Part shown: positions 1 through 8,700 of the stretch, one piece after another
Position numbering within the stretch: the stretch's first letter is position 1
Layout of the letters: the number at the start of each line of letters is the position of its first letter
DNA from: an uncultured Bacteroidota bacterium
Lineage (GTDB): Bacteria > Bacteroidota > Bacteroidia > NS11-12g > UBA955
DNA length: 39,276 bases
Direction: 5' to 3'
Assembly: GCA_937867025.1 (NCBI GenBank)
Contig: CALMKH010000226.1
Location: 1-39,276, forward strand
Position numbers and translations under genes: made by a program
Notes under the pieces: model-generated
What the model was told of the DNA's origin: nothing
Databases searched by the model: none
The model's input: only the letters and a program-made list of their open reading frames with translations

Positions 1-431
1 ACATCACCGTCAGGCTTATAATCCTCGATCACCATATCTTTGGGGAATACCAGGTCCTTGGATGATTTTCCTTCCTTGTAGTCTTTGGTGTATTTCTGAA
101 GCATGTATTTTTTTGCCCTCCAATACAGGGAATCGATCGTGCCCCCGTCATACACGTCATTTGTTAACGGGACAAACGGCACTATGCCTGTATAGGTCAC
201 CAACTCGGTTATGGTGTCAACAGGAGCGACAAACCTGACATATCTCTTGAATTCAGGCTTTTTTTCGAATTCCGGATCGCCGTAACTGTTCCCGCTTTCG
301 CTGTACATCGTATCATAACCGTAATTTGTGGTGTCAAAGTTCTGGTATTCGCCGTAGGGATTTGTCGTGTCTTGTTGTGCCTGAGCGTTTAAGCAGAATA
401 CAGGGAAAATCAATAAAAATAGCCTTCTCAT
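1..431 (-). CDS. Unidentified secreted protein, N-terminal part (runs off the window)
   Basis: An open frame on the minus strand starts at the ATG at 431-429 and continues off the left edge, giving about 143 residues. The N-terminus (MRRLFLLIFPVFCLNAQAQQ) reads as a signal peptide with probable cleavage after AQA, so the product is exported. After it comes a Tyr/Asn/Asp-rich low-complexity stretch (about residues 20-50) and then a more ordered segment with YVRFVAPVDTITELVTYTG and SLYWRAKKYMLQKY. I do not recognise the family. A TAnnTTTG box on the minus strand at 500-493 sits in the right place to drive it, divergently from the aminopeptidase gene. The frame is free of stops, and the signal peptide and promoter support it as a real gene. 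Function is unknown. Confidence 0.75.
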   Translation of the reverse strand, partial: MRRLFLLIFPVFCLNAQAQQDTTNPYGEYQNFDTTNYGYDTMYSESGNSYGDPEFEKKPEFKRYVRFVAPVDTITELVTYTGIVPFVPLTNDVYDGGTIDSLYWRAKKYMLQKYTKDYKEGKSSKDLVFPKDMVIEDYKPDGD

Positions 432-492
432 CTTTTGTTCTGGTAAGTAATGGTTACCATAGCAAAATAGGTACCATTTTTTTTATGATGCG

Positions 493-500
493 CAAATGTA
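493..500 (-). promoter_or_regulatory. Bacteroidota-type -7 box for the leftmost gene
   Basis: On the minus strand the sequence reads TACATTTG, a perfect match to the Bacteroidota sigma-A -7 consensus TAnnTTTG, 61 bp upstream of the ATG at 431. I do not see a good TTG -33 element. It faces away from the box at 543-550. Confidence 0.5.
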
Positions 501-515
501 GTAAAAACATTTAAA

Positions 516-550
516 TTTTGAAATGTTTTTATTGACATATCTTACCTTTG
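516..550 (+). promoter_or_regulatory. Bacteroidota-type promoter for the M1 aminopeptidase
   Basis: TTTTG at 516-520 is followed, after 22 bp, by TACCTTTG at 543-550, matching the TAnnTTTG -7 consensus. Transcription would begin about 556-558. That places the TTG at 548 outside the transcript and leaves the ATG at 569 as the start codon, with a leader of about 12 nt. Confidence 0.6.
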
Positions 551-568
551 CTCCATTATTTTAATTTT

Positions 569-2440
569 ATGCGTCTTGTTTACAAGCTTTTGCTACCGGT
601 TTCAGTTATTTTTTTTGCAACATGTTCACATAAACAAATCAAGAAAATGCCTGAGCTCACCATCAGGAACCACTCTTTTTCCAATTACGATTCCATAAAC
701 TTAAAGCATATTCACCTGGCGCTGAATGTAGACTTTCAGAAGAAAACACTGAAAGGCAAAGCCGTACTGAATATAGAGAATGTCTCGGGATGTCCTTATC
801 TTATCCTGGACACGAGGCAGCTGGAAATAGACAAAGTAATGCTTGAAGATTCATCAGAAACGGCCTGGAGCCTTGGAAATCAGCTTAGCAAGGAACAATC
901 CTTCCTGGGAAGGCCCCTGGTTATCAGCATAGGCAAGAATACCTCAAAAGTGGCAGTTTATTATGAAACCCAACCTGACGCGGCAGCCCTGATGTGGCTT
1001 GCTCCCGAACAGACTCTCGGAGGCAAGCATCCATTCCTTTTCACCCAGAGCCAGGCCATACTGGCACGCACCTGGGTCCCCTGCATGGATGCCCCTGCTG
1101 TGAAGTTCACGTATTCTGCGGATATCACATGTGATCCGAAATACCTTCCTCTGATGAGTGCCGAGAATAATTTCAAAAGGAACAGGGAAGGGAAATATCA
1201 TTTTAATATGCCCCAGCCTGTTCCGAGTTACCTTATGGCGCTGGCGGTCGGTAATATTGAGTTCAGGTCCCTGGGAGACAATTGCGGGGTGTTTGCCGAG
1301 CCTGAGATGCTTGACAAGGCTGCGAGGGAATTTTCCGATCTTAAGCGGATGATCGCCGGTGCAAGCGAATTATACGGAGAATATGCCTGGGGAAGGTATG
1401 ATATACTGGTTCTGCCGCCGAGTTTCCCGTTCGGCGGGATGGAGAATCCGCGGCTCACTTTTGCCACACCAACCATTATTGCCGGAGATAAAAGCCTGGT
1501 ATCGCTTATCGCCCATGAACTGGCACACAGCTGGAGCGGTAACCTGGTGACCAATCATACCTGGGACGATTTCTGGCTGAATGAAGGCTTTACAGTGTAT
1601 TTTGAGGAACGTATCATGGAGAAGCTCTATGGAAAAGCGTATTCGGATATGTTGTCGGAGATAAGCCTTGAAGAGCTTCGGTCTACTCTTGAAGATTTAA
1701 TGAAAACGGCTCCCGGGGATACTAAACTGAAACTGAATCTGAAGGACCGCGATCCCGATGACGGGGTGTCCGATATCGCTTATGTGAAAGGCTGCATGTT
1801 CCTGCGCATGCTCGAAAATGCTTATGGACGAAAGCACTGGGATGCATTCCTGAATGGATATTTTAATCATTTCAGGTGGAAGACCGTTACAACGGAACAA
1901 TTCATTGCCTACCTGGAGGAGCATTTAGTCAGCAAATTTCCCAAAATCAAGGTGAATTACAGGGAATGGATATACGAAATCGATCTGCCCGGGAATTGCC
2001 CCCAGATCAACAGCGCAGAGCTCGCCAGAGTTAAAAAAATGGCAGCGGAAGTCAATGCCCGGAAAGATGTAAGCCTGGTAGATACTGCCGGGTTTACGAC
2101 CCATCACTGGATGCATTTGCTCAGGAACCTTGAGCCTGACTCCATAAAGACCGGTATGAAACAAATGGATTCAACATACCACCTGAGCGCGAGTACCAAT
2201 GCCGAAATACAGTGCGACTGGTACCTGTTATGCATCAAAAACGGGTATCATGAAGCTGATCCATACATCGAAAAATATCTGGTATCTGTCGGAAGGCGTA
2301 AGTTTCTGATACCGCTGTATGAAGAGTTTGCCTCTACACCAGAAGGCCTTAAGAAAGGAAGGAACATCTTCTTCAGGGCCGAGGACGGGTATCATGCCGT
2401 ATCGAGAAATACTATAAAGAAAATCCTCAGAATGGAATAG
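569..2440 (+). CDS. M1 family metallo-aminopeptidase, lipoprotein
   Basis: The 623-residue product has a lipoprotein signal peptide (lipobox FATC, about residue 19), so it is probably anchored in the cell envelope. An M1 beta-saddle domain is followed by the thermolysin-like catalytic domain. That domain carries the exopeptidase motif GGMEN (M291), zinc motif HELAH (H316, H320) with the third ligand in WLNEG (E339), and the expected catalytic tyrosine at Y405 (AYVKG). A helical C-terminal part resembles the leukotriene A4 hydrolase/aminopeptidase B group. It should remove N-terminal residues from peptides outside the cytoplasm. The start at 569 is preferred over the in-frame TTG at 548 because the TTG is part of the -7 box. 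All catalytic residues are present. The natural substrate is unknown. Confidence 0.93.
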   Translation: MRLVYKLLLPVSVIFFATCSHKQIKKMPELTIRNHSFSNYDSINLKHIHLALNVDFQKKTLKGKAVLNIENVSGCPYLILDTRQLEIDKVMLEDSSETAWSLGNQLSKEQSFLGRPLVISIGKNTSKVAVYYETQPDAAALMWLAPEQTLGGKHPFLFTQSQAILARTWVPCMDAPAVKFTYSADITCDPKYLPLMSAENNFKRNREGKYHFNMPQPVPSYLMALAVGNIEFRSLGDNCGVFAEPEMLDKAAREFSDLKRMIAGASELYGEYAWGRYDILVLPPSFPFGGMENPRLTFATPTIIAGDKSLVSLIAHELAHSWSGNLVTNHTWDDFWLNEGFTVYFEERIMEKLYGKAYSDMLSEISLEELRSTLEDLMKTAPGDTKLKLNLKDRDPDDGVSDIAYVKGCMFLRMLENAYGRKHWDAFLNGYFNHFRWKTVTTEQFIAYLEEHLVSKFPKIKVNYREWIYEIDLPGNCPQINSAELARVKKMAAEVNARKDVSLVDTAGFTTHHWMHLLRNLEPDSIKTGMKQMDSTYHLSASTNAEIQCDWYLLCIKNGYHEADPYIEKYLVSVGRRKFLIPLYEEFASTPEGLKKGRNIFFRAEDGYHAVSRNTIKKILRME

Positions 2441-2482
2441 TAATTGAATAATAAAAGGCGGTCAGTACCGTTTTAATAATAC

Positions 2483-3637
2483 ATGTTCAGTTTTCGATTC
2501 ATTTTTCTCTGTTTTTTTATCTGCATCACGGGGTCCGGCTTTTCACAGCACAAGTCGGGAACGGTTAAACATGTTTCCCGGGGCACCGGCATAAAAAAGG
2601 ATACCTTTTCGAATAAAACGTCTGGCCCAGTGGCTCGCCCTGCTGTTACAGCACACATTGATGCCGTATGTTCGAAGTTGTCTGCACTGCTGGAAGCGCA
2701 GAAATTTTCAGAGTTTGCGCCGCTCCTCAGGAAATCGCTGCAGCAATTCCCCGGTAATGCCAGGCTGATGGAGCTCAAGAAACAGTTTGTTATAAAGGAT
2801 TACCAGGCGAATGTGCTGAAACAGCAATACCTTTCAGAAGACAAGTATTTTGAGAAGCAGCCATCTTCACAGTCATGTCATCCGGGCACAGTCAATGCCC
2901 TGGGACACAGCATAGTTCTTCAGAGATTGAATTACATACGGCGTCTGGCGGGTTTGTATGATAGTTGTGTATTTGATCCGGAATTGAATAAAAAATGCCA
3001 AGCGGCCGCCCATATGATGGATGCCAATAACCATCTTGACCATTCCCCGAAAAGCAATTGGAAGTGTTATTCTAAAGACGGGGCCTCTGCGGCAGGATCC
3101 AGCAATCTTTCATTAGGGTATGCTTTTGTAGATGCACTGATGGGGCAAATGACGGACGATGGTTCAGGTAATGCAGCCTGTGGTCATCGCCGGTGGATAT
3201 TGAATCCTTACAATAATGTGTTTGGTCATGGAAGCACTGCCAACGCGATGACGTTATCCGTGTTCGGTTCCGCAAATCCAAAACTGGTGAAAAAAACGGG
3301 ATTCTCCGACTCGGGTTTTGTCAGCTGGCCGACTGCCGACTATTTTCCGGCGGATCTCATGCCGGAGCGCTGGAGTTTTTCGTATGCGGATGCAGATTTT
3401 TCCCAGGCAAAGGTTACGGTAAGCCTGAACGGCAAACCGCTGAAAGTACGTTTAGAACCGGTTAAAAACGGTTATGGCATGAATACTGTTGTCTGGGTTG
3501 TAGACGGGACAGTTCAGGCGGACAAGGTTTATACTGTCAGCATATCCAATGTAAAGATCGTCAAGGGATGGGGTAAAAGAGCCACAACTTCCGTAAGGAA
3601 CTTTGCATATAAAGTGACACCGCTGACCATAGAATAA
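2483..3637 (+). CDS. Secreted CAP-domain (SCP/PR1-like) protein
   Basis: The 384-residue product has a signal peptide (MFSFRFIFLCFFICITGSGFS). Residues about 50-105 form a small helical region that resembles one TPR-like repeat (LQQFPGNARLMELKK). Residues about 135-260 form a CAP domain: LNYIRRLAGLY, then LDHSPKSNWKCY, then SNLSLG, then CGHRRWILNP. The C-terminal roughly 100 residues look like a beta-sandwich (VSLNGKPLKVRLEP to the end). CAP proteins are secreted and functionally diverse, including sterol binding and proteolysis-like roles. Both cavity histidines appear present, but the first glutamate position reads SSN rather than GEN, so the classical His-Glu tetrad looks incomplete. It follows the aminopeptidase by 42 nt and probably shares its transcript. 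It meets the convergent rlmD with no intergenic base. Confidence 0.8.
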   Translation: MFSFRFIFLCFFICITGSGFSQHKSGTVKHVSRGTGIKKDTFSNKTSGPVARPAVTAHIDAVCSKLSALLEAQKFSEFAPLLRKSLQQFPGNARLMELKKQFVIKDYQANVLKQQYLSEDKYFEKQPSSQSCHPGTVNALGHSIVLQRLNYIRRLAGLYDSCVFDPELNKKCQAAAHMMDANNHLDHSPKSNWKCYSKDGASAAGSSNLSLGYAFVDALMGQMTDDGSGNAACGHRRWILNPYNNVFGHGSTANAMTLSVFGSANPKLVKKTGFSDSGFVSWPTADYFPADLMPERWSFSYADADFSQAKVTVSLNGKPLKVRLEPVKNGYGMNTVVWVVDGTVQADKVYTVSISNVKIVKGWGKRATTSVRNFAYKVTPLTIE

Positions 3638-5041
3638 TCAGGATTTTTTAACGAGGAGGGCCACCGATTCCACGTGATGTGTATGTGGGAACATATCCAC
3701 CGGTTGTACCTTTTTTACTGTATAAAGATGGCTTAATAAGGCTATGTCGCGGGCTTGGGTCGCGGGGTTACAGCTGACATACACAATCCGTTCCGGCAGC
3801 AGCTCCGCTATTTTGGCCACTACGTCCGGATGCATGCCATCCCTTGGAGGATCGGTAATGATGACATCCGGTTTGCCGTGCCGGGCAACAAGGCTGTCAT
3901 TCAGCACTTCTTTCATGTCGCCCGCATAGAAATGGGCGTTGTCTATATGGTTGTTACGCGCATTCTCCACGGCGTCCCTGATAGCCGCTTCGACATACTC
4001 AATACCGGTGACCTGCCTGCATTGCCTGGCTATAAATAAAGCAATTGTTCCTGTGCCGGTATACAGATCATAAACATTCTCATGGCCCTCCAACCCTGCA
4101 AATTCGCGTGTTATCCGGTACAGTTCCAGGGCTTGTGCAGCATTTGTCTGGAAAAACGATTGTGGCCTGATCTTAAACACGAGGTCTTCCATTTTTTCAT
4201 TTAAATAGCCGTTGCCTTTAAGGGTCTTTACTTCCAGGTCGCTCCATGTGTCATTCTTCTTGCCGTTGACCACATAGCACCATTCGGTTACTTCGGGGAT
4301 CTGCGGAGCCAGGTGTTCGAACATGTCCTTGATGATATGTGTTTCCGGGGAAGAAACCACGAGGACAACCATCCATTCGTTGGCCGCAGTGCATCTCAGC
4401 ATCAGGTTTCTCAGCCATCCCTTCTGCTCCCTGATATCAAAGAAATCAAGACTGTTTTCGATCGCATACGCCTTAATCGAATCCCTGATCCTGTTGGCGA
4501 CCGGCGGGGCCAGGTAGCATACTTTCAGATCGAGTACTTTATCGAACATGCCGGGAATATGAAACCCGAGTGCCGGCAGTCCTTTGGGATTATTCTTGTC
4601 AAAATGTTCTTCCCAGGCCTTGTTGCTGAAGGTGAATTCGAGCTTGTTGCGGTAATGGTAAATATCCCTGCTTCCCCTGATAGGCAGGAATTCTTCCACT
4701 TCCGTTTTGGCTATGCGCTGCATGTCATTTTTAACCTGTTCTTCCTTGAAGGCCAGCTGCGAGTCATATTGTACATGCTGCCATTTGCATCCTCCACAGC
4801 GTCCGAAATGAATACATTTTGGTTCCGTGCGGATGGGGGAGGGGCTTATCAACCTCTCCAAAGTGCCTTCGGCGTAAGATTGTTTCTGTTTGACAACCCT
4901 TATATCCGCAATATCTCCCGGTGCGGCGAAGGGAACGAATATGACTTTTCCGTCGTGTCTTGTCACGGACTTTCCCTCGGCTGCTGCCGAAGTGATTTCA
5001 ATGTCCTGTATTAAATAGGGTTTTTGTTTGTTGCGGGACAA
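3638..5041 (-). CDS. rlmD: 23S rRNA (uracil-5-)-methyltransferase RlmD/TrmA family
   Basis: The 467-residue product has an N-terminal TRAM domain (about 8-65), an iron-sulfur cluster motif with C76, C82, C85 and a fourth cysteine at C175, and a C-terminal SAM-dependent methyltransferase domain. Typical motifs are visible: YDLYTGTGTIALF (SAM binding), ITDPPRDGMHP, and YVSCNPATQ with the catalytic nucleophile C424. Enzymes of this family make m5U at U1939 (RlmD) or U747 (RlmC) of 23S rRNA. The TRAM plus FeS layout favours RlmD, but specificity within the family is inferred. The start is unusual: no ATG is available, and TTG at 5041 (or ATT three bases upstream) follows AGGTCAGGA, only 15 nt after the thioredoxin-like gene's stop. 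The two genes are probably an operon. Confidence 0.88.
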   Translation of the reverse strand: MSRNKQKPYLIQDIEITSAAAEGKSVTRHDGKVIFVPFAAPGDIADIRVVKQKQSYAEGTLERLISPSPIRTEPKCIHFGRCGGCKWQHVQYDSQLAFKEEQVKNDMQRIAKTEVEEFLPIRGSRDIYHYRNKLEFTFSNKAWEEHFDKNNPKGLPALGFHIPGMFDKVLDLKVCYLAPPVANRIRDSIKAYAIENSLDFFDIREQKGWLRNLMLRCTAANEWMVVLVVSSPETHIIKDMFEHLAPQIPEVTEWCYVVNGKKNDTWSDLEVKTLKGNGYLNEKMEDLVFKIRPQSFFQTNAAQALELYRITREFAGLEGHENVYDLYTGTGTIALFIARQCRQVTGIEYVEAAIRDAVENARNNHIDNAHFYAGDMKEVLNDSLVARHGKPDVIITDPPRDGMHPDVVAKIAELLPERIVYVSCNPATQARDIALLSHLYTVKKVQPVDMFPHTHHVESVALLVKKS

Positions 5042-5056
5042 AATATTTTCCTGACC

Positions 5057-5581
5057 TTATTCCTGGATGGTCTTGTTGATGACCGCGTTAAAGTATGTGG
5101 TATCCATGTAACCTGAATATGGCTGGATTTTGGAATTGTCGGTAAGACCTTTCCAGATAAATGTCATGGGATAGCCGGGAATTCTGCCGCCTTTATTGAG
5201 ATATCTCGCCAGCTGGTCAGAGGTCATAGTCTGATCATTGACCGTATGAGTGCCGTTGTTTTCAGGGTTGAACTTGACTGCCACGCAGTATTTTTTCATT
5301 TTTTTCACAATACTGGCATTTTCATACGTTTGTTTATCCATGACTTTGCACCAGTAACACCAGTCGGTATAGACATCCACAACCAGGATCTTTTTCTCTT
5401 TCTTTGCTTTGGCAAAACCGTCTGTCATATTATACCACACAATGCCGTTGTGTTCAGCTGCATCCGACTTGACGGCTGCCTTTTTAGCCTTCTTTTTTGG
5501 AGGTTTTTGCGAGAAGTCGGCCGAACTTATTCCCACAACCAATACCATGGCCAGGGAAATAAAAAGAATTTTGCGTAACAT
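5057..5581 (-). CDS. Exported thioredoxin-like protein with CYWC active site
   Basis: The 174-residue product has a signal peptide (about 1-22) followed by a Lys/Pro/Ala-rich linker and one thioredoxin-like domain. The active site is WCYWC (C75, C78), preceded by VVDVYTD. A cis-proline loop is plausible at RIPGYPMTFIW. The length and sequence fit the secreted thioredoxin/DUF255-like proteins of Bacteroidota rather than cytoplasmic thioredoxin. It presumably acts as a disulfide reductase or isomerase in the periplasm. Partner proteins cannot be told from the sequence. It is the first gene of a two-gene unit with rlmD, driven by TAACTTTG at 5613-5606. Confidence 0.82.
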   Translation of the reverse strand: MLRKILFISLAMVLVVGISSADFSQKPPKKKAKKAAVKSDAAEHNGIVWYNMTDGFAKAKKEKKILVVDVYTDWCYWCKVMDKQTYENASIVKKMKKYCVAVKFNPENNGTHTVNDQTMTSDQLARYLNKGGRIPGYPMTFIWKGLTDNSKIQPYSGYMDTTYFNAVINKTIQE

Positions 5582-5605
5582 ATGGAAGATTTAAATGTAT
5601 TAGTA

Positions 5606-5613
5606 CAAAGTTA
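5606..5613 (-). promoter_or_regulatory. -7 box upstream of the thioredoxin-like gene
   Basis: The minus strand reads TAACTTTG, matching TAnnTTTG, 24 bp upstream of the ATG at 5581. No convincing -33 TTG at the usual spacing was found. Confidence 0.45.
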
Positions 5614-5698
5614 CAAAAAAAAGGCCAAAAAAGATTTCTTTCGTCCGGTCAAACGATTTTTCGTCAAAAAATGTATAAGAAAACAGCGGAATATTCGT

Positions 5699-5706
5699 TA
5701 TTTTTG
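5699..5706 (+). promoter_or_regulatory. -7 box upstream of the DUF4175 gene
   Basis: TATTTTTG matches TAnnTTTG and lies 17 bp before the ATG at 5724, which would give a leader of about 10 nt. A -33 element is not evident. Confidence 0.45.
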
Positions 5707-5723
5707 TTAAGTAAGATACTATC

Positions 5724-8700
5724 ATGCCTGTTACCGGGAACAAACTGCACGAAAAACTGGATGAATTCATCCGGAAGTACTATCTGAACCGCCTGCTGCA
5801 AGGCCTGCTGCTCGGATTAGGGGGATTGCTCGGTTATTTTATTCTTGCGGCGGTGATCGAGTATTTCGGGCATTTCGGTTCGGCTGTCCGCGCAACACTG
5901 TTTTACGGCTTTATTCTGTTTACCGTTTTAATCCTGGTGCGCTTCATTGCCTTGCCATTGATGAAATGGATGAAAATAGGCAAAGTGATTTCCTACCATG
6001 AGGCGTCGCGACTGATAGGGGATCATTTCCCCGAGATAAGTGATAAGCTTCTGAATACCCTGCAGTTGCAGGATCAGGCCGGGCACCTGGGCAATGAGCT
6101 CCTGGTGGCCAGCATTGACCAGAGGATAAGAGCATTAAGCCCGTTCAGGTTTTCTACAGCCATTAATCTCCGGGATTCGGCAAGGAAATATGCAAAATAT
6201 ACGGCTCTCCCGCTGGGAATGTTGCTGTTGCTTTTAATTTTCCAGAGCAATATCATTACCAAGCCGATGGATCGCATACTCAGTTATGACAGGCAGTTTG
6301 TCAAGGAGGCGCCGTTCAGGTTCATACTCAGGACTAAAAGTCTTGAAGTGCTTAAGAACAGTGACCTGATGCTGGAAATAGAAACCAGCGGTAAAAACCT
6401 TCCGGCAGATGTATTTGTCAACCTGGACAACCATCTTATCAAAATGGAAAAGACCGGTAAGAACAAATTCTCTTATACAATACCGAATCTTACATCCGAT
6501 CACAAATTATTTTTCACTGACAGGGAATACCAGTCGGTTTCTTATGATGTGAGGGTATTGCCGAATCCTACATTAGTCAATTTCAAGGTGCATCTGACAT
6601 ATCCTGCCTATATCAATAAAAAGTCTGAAACTGTGCAAAACATCGGGGATCTTACATTGCCAGCAGGAACGGAAGTGGAATGGATTTTCAGCACAAAGGA
6701 TGCCGACAGGATCAGTTTTAATCTCGATGGCAAAATGATTGAGGCGGCCAGGGATGAGAATAATTTCAGTCTCAGGCAACGCATAATCAAAAGTTCCGGA
6801 TACCACCTTCAGCTGCATAATAAATTTGTAGACCGCAGGGATACCATCAAATATTCCCTGCAGGTAGTTCCCGACAGGTACCCGGGGATTGTGGCGGAAC
6901 AGAAGCAGGATTCCATCAACCCTTTCATTTATTATTTTTATGGCAAGGCAGATGATGATTACGGCCTTACCCGCTTACAGTTTGTCTACAGGAATGCGAC
7001 AAAGCAGGATGTGGCGAAGTATCTCCCTGCAAGTATCGGCAAGTCTACCGACGAAATATTCTATTACATGATTGACCTGAAGAGCATTATCAGGGAGGAG
7101 GGTGACGAATATGAATATTACTTCGAGGTATGGGATAATGACGCGGTGAACGGCAGGAAATCTTCCAGATCGCAGGTGTTTAAGGTTATTCCCCCCAGCC
7201 AGGACGAGATAAGGGCTGATGCAGAGAACAGCAGTAAGTCCATCAAAAACAAGATGCAGGAGGCCCTGAAAGAGATTCAATCTCTTGAGAAGCGGTCGAA
7301 TGAGCTGAACAAGGAACTGATGGAGAATGATCAGCTTGACTGGCAGCAACAGCAAAAAATAAAGGATTTTGTTGCGGAACAGAAAAAGCTTGAAGCTAAA
7401 CTCGAACAGCTGAAGCAGGAGAATAAAGCGAGGAACGAGAAGGAAAAACAGCTTGCGAGAGAAGATCAGGAGCTACTGGAGAAACAAAAGGAGATAGAGA
7501 AACTGTTTAACGAGATCATGACCCCTGAGATGAAAGAGCTTCTCAAAAAACTGGAGGAGATGATGAAGGCTCAGAATAAAACGGCCATACAGCAGCAACT
7601 TGAGAAGATGAAGATGAACAATGAGGATGTGAAGAAGCAGCTTGACCGGACACTTGAACAATTCAAGCAGCTGGAGCTTGAAAAGAATATCAATGAACAG
7701 GTGGATGAGTTGAATAAACTGGCTGAAAAGCAGGAAGAGCTCGCAAAAAAGACGCTTGAAAAGTCAGAATCTCAGGAAGAGCTGAAGAAACAGCAGCAGG
7801 AGATCAATAAGAAGTTTGAGGAGATTTCACAGGAACTCAAGGAGATCGAAAAGAAGAACCAGGAAATGGAAACTCCGATGGATATCCAGGACACCAAAGG
7901 TGAACAGGAAAGTATCAGCAAAGATCTTCAGGAGAGCAGCGAGAGCCTGGAAAAGAAACAAAATAAAAAGGCTGCGGAAAAACAGAACAAAAGCTCGGAT
8001 GAAATGGAAAAGCTTGCAGAGAAGATGAAAAAATCGCTGGAGGAATCTCAGGAAAAACAACAGGAAGAAGATTATTATACATTAAGACAGATACTCGAAA
8101 ACCTGATAGAACTGAGCGTACAGCAGGAAGCCCTTATGCAGCAAATGAGGGAAACGCGTACCTACAGTCCGAAGTTTGTAGAGCTTAGTGCCAAGCAGAG
8201 AAAGTTGAAAGAAAACGCGAAAATGGTTGAGGACTCCTTGTTGTCATTAAGCAGGCGGCAGGTTCAGATACAAAGTTATGTAAACAGTGAGATTACGAAA
8301 ATCAACCAGTATATGGATAAATCCATACATCATTTTGCCAAAGTGGAGATTTCAACCGGTGCAGCCCAACAGCAATACGTCATGACGGGCTTGAACAACC
8401 TCGCGGTAATGCTGAGCGAATCGCTGAAACAAATGCAGGAAAGCATGAATGAGAAAAAGAGTGAGAAAAAGAATGGTGCGCAATGCAAGAATCCCGGTAA
8501 GAAGAGCGGCAAGGGCAAGAATGGCAAACCGAAGATGAGCGGCATGAAACAGATGCAGGACGCCATTAATAAACAGCTTGAAGAGATGAAGCAAGGCAAA
8601 CAGCAGGGTAAGAATCCAACCAGTGAGCAATTTGCCAAAATAGCCGCTCAGCAGGAAGCTCTCAGGAGAGAAATAGAGCGGCTCGAAAAAATGCTGAAGG

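Noticed and set aside
326-514. 62-codon open frame on the plus strand
   Set aside because: It is antisense to the signal-peptide region of the leftmost gene and to the divergent promoter, and its product has no recognisable features.
4313-5014. 233-codon open frame opposite rlmD
   Set aside because: It lies entirely within a well-supported conserved gene on the other strand; the translation looks like antisense noise.
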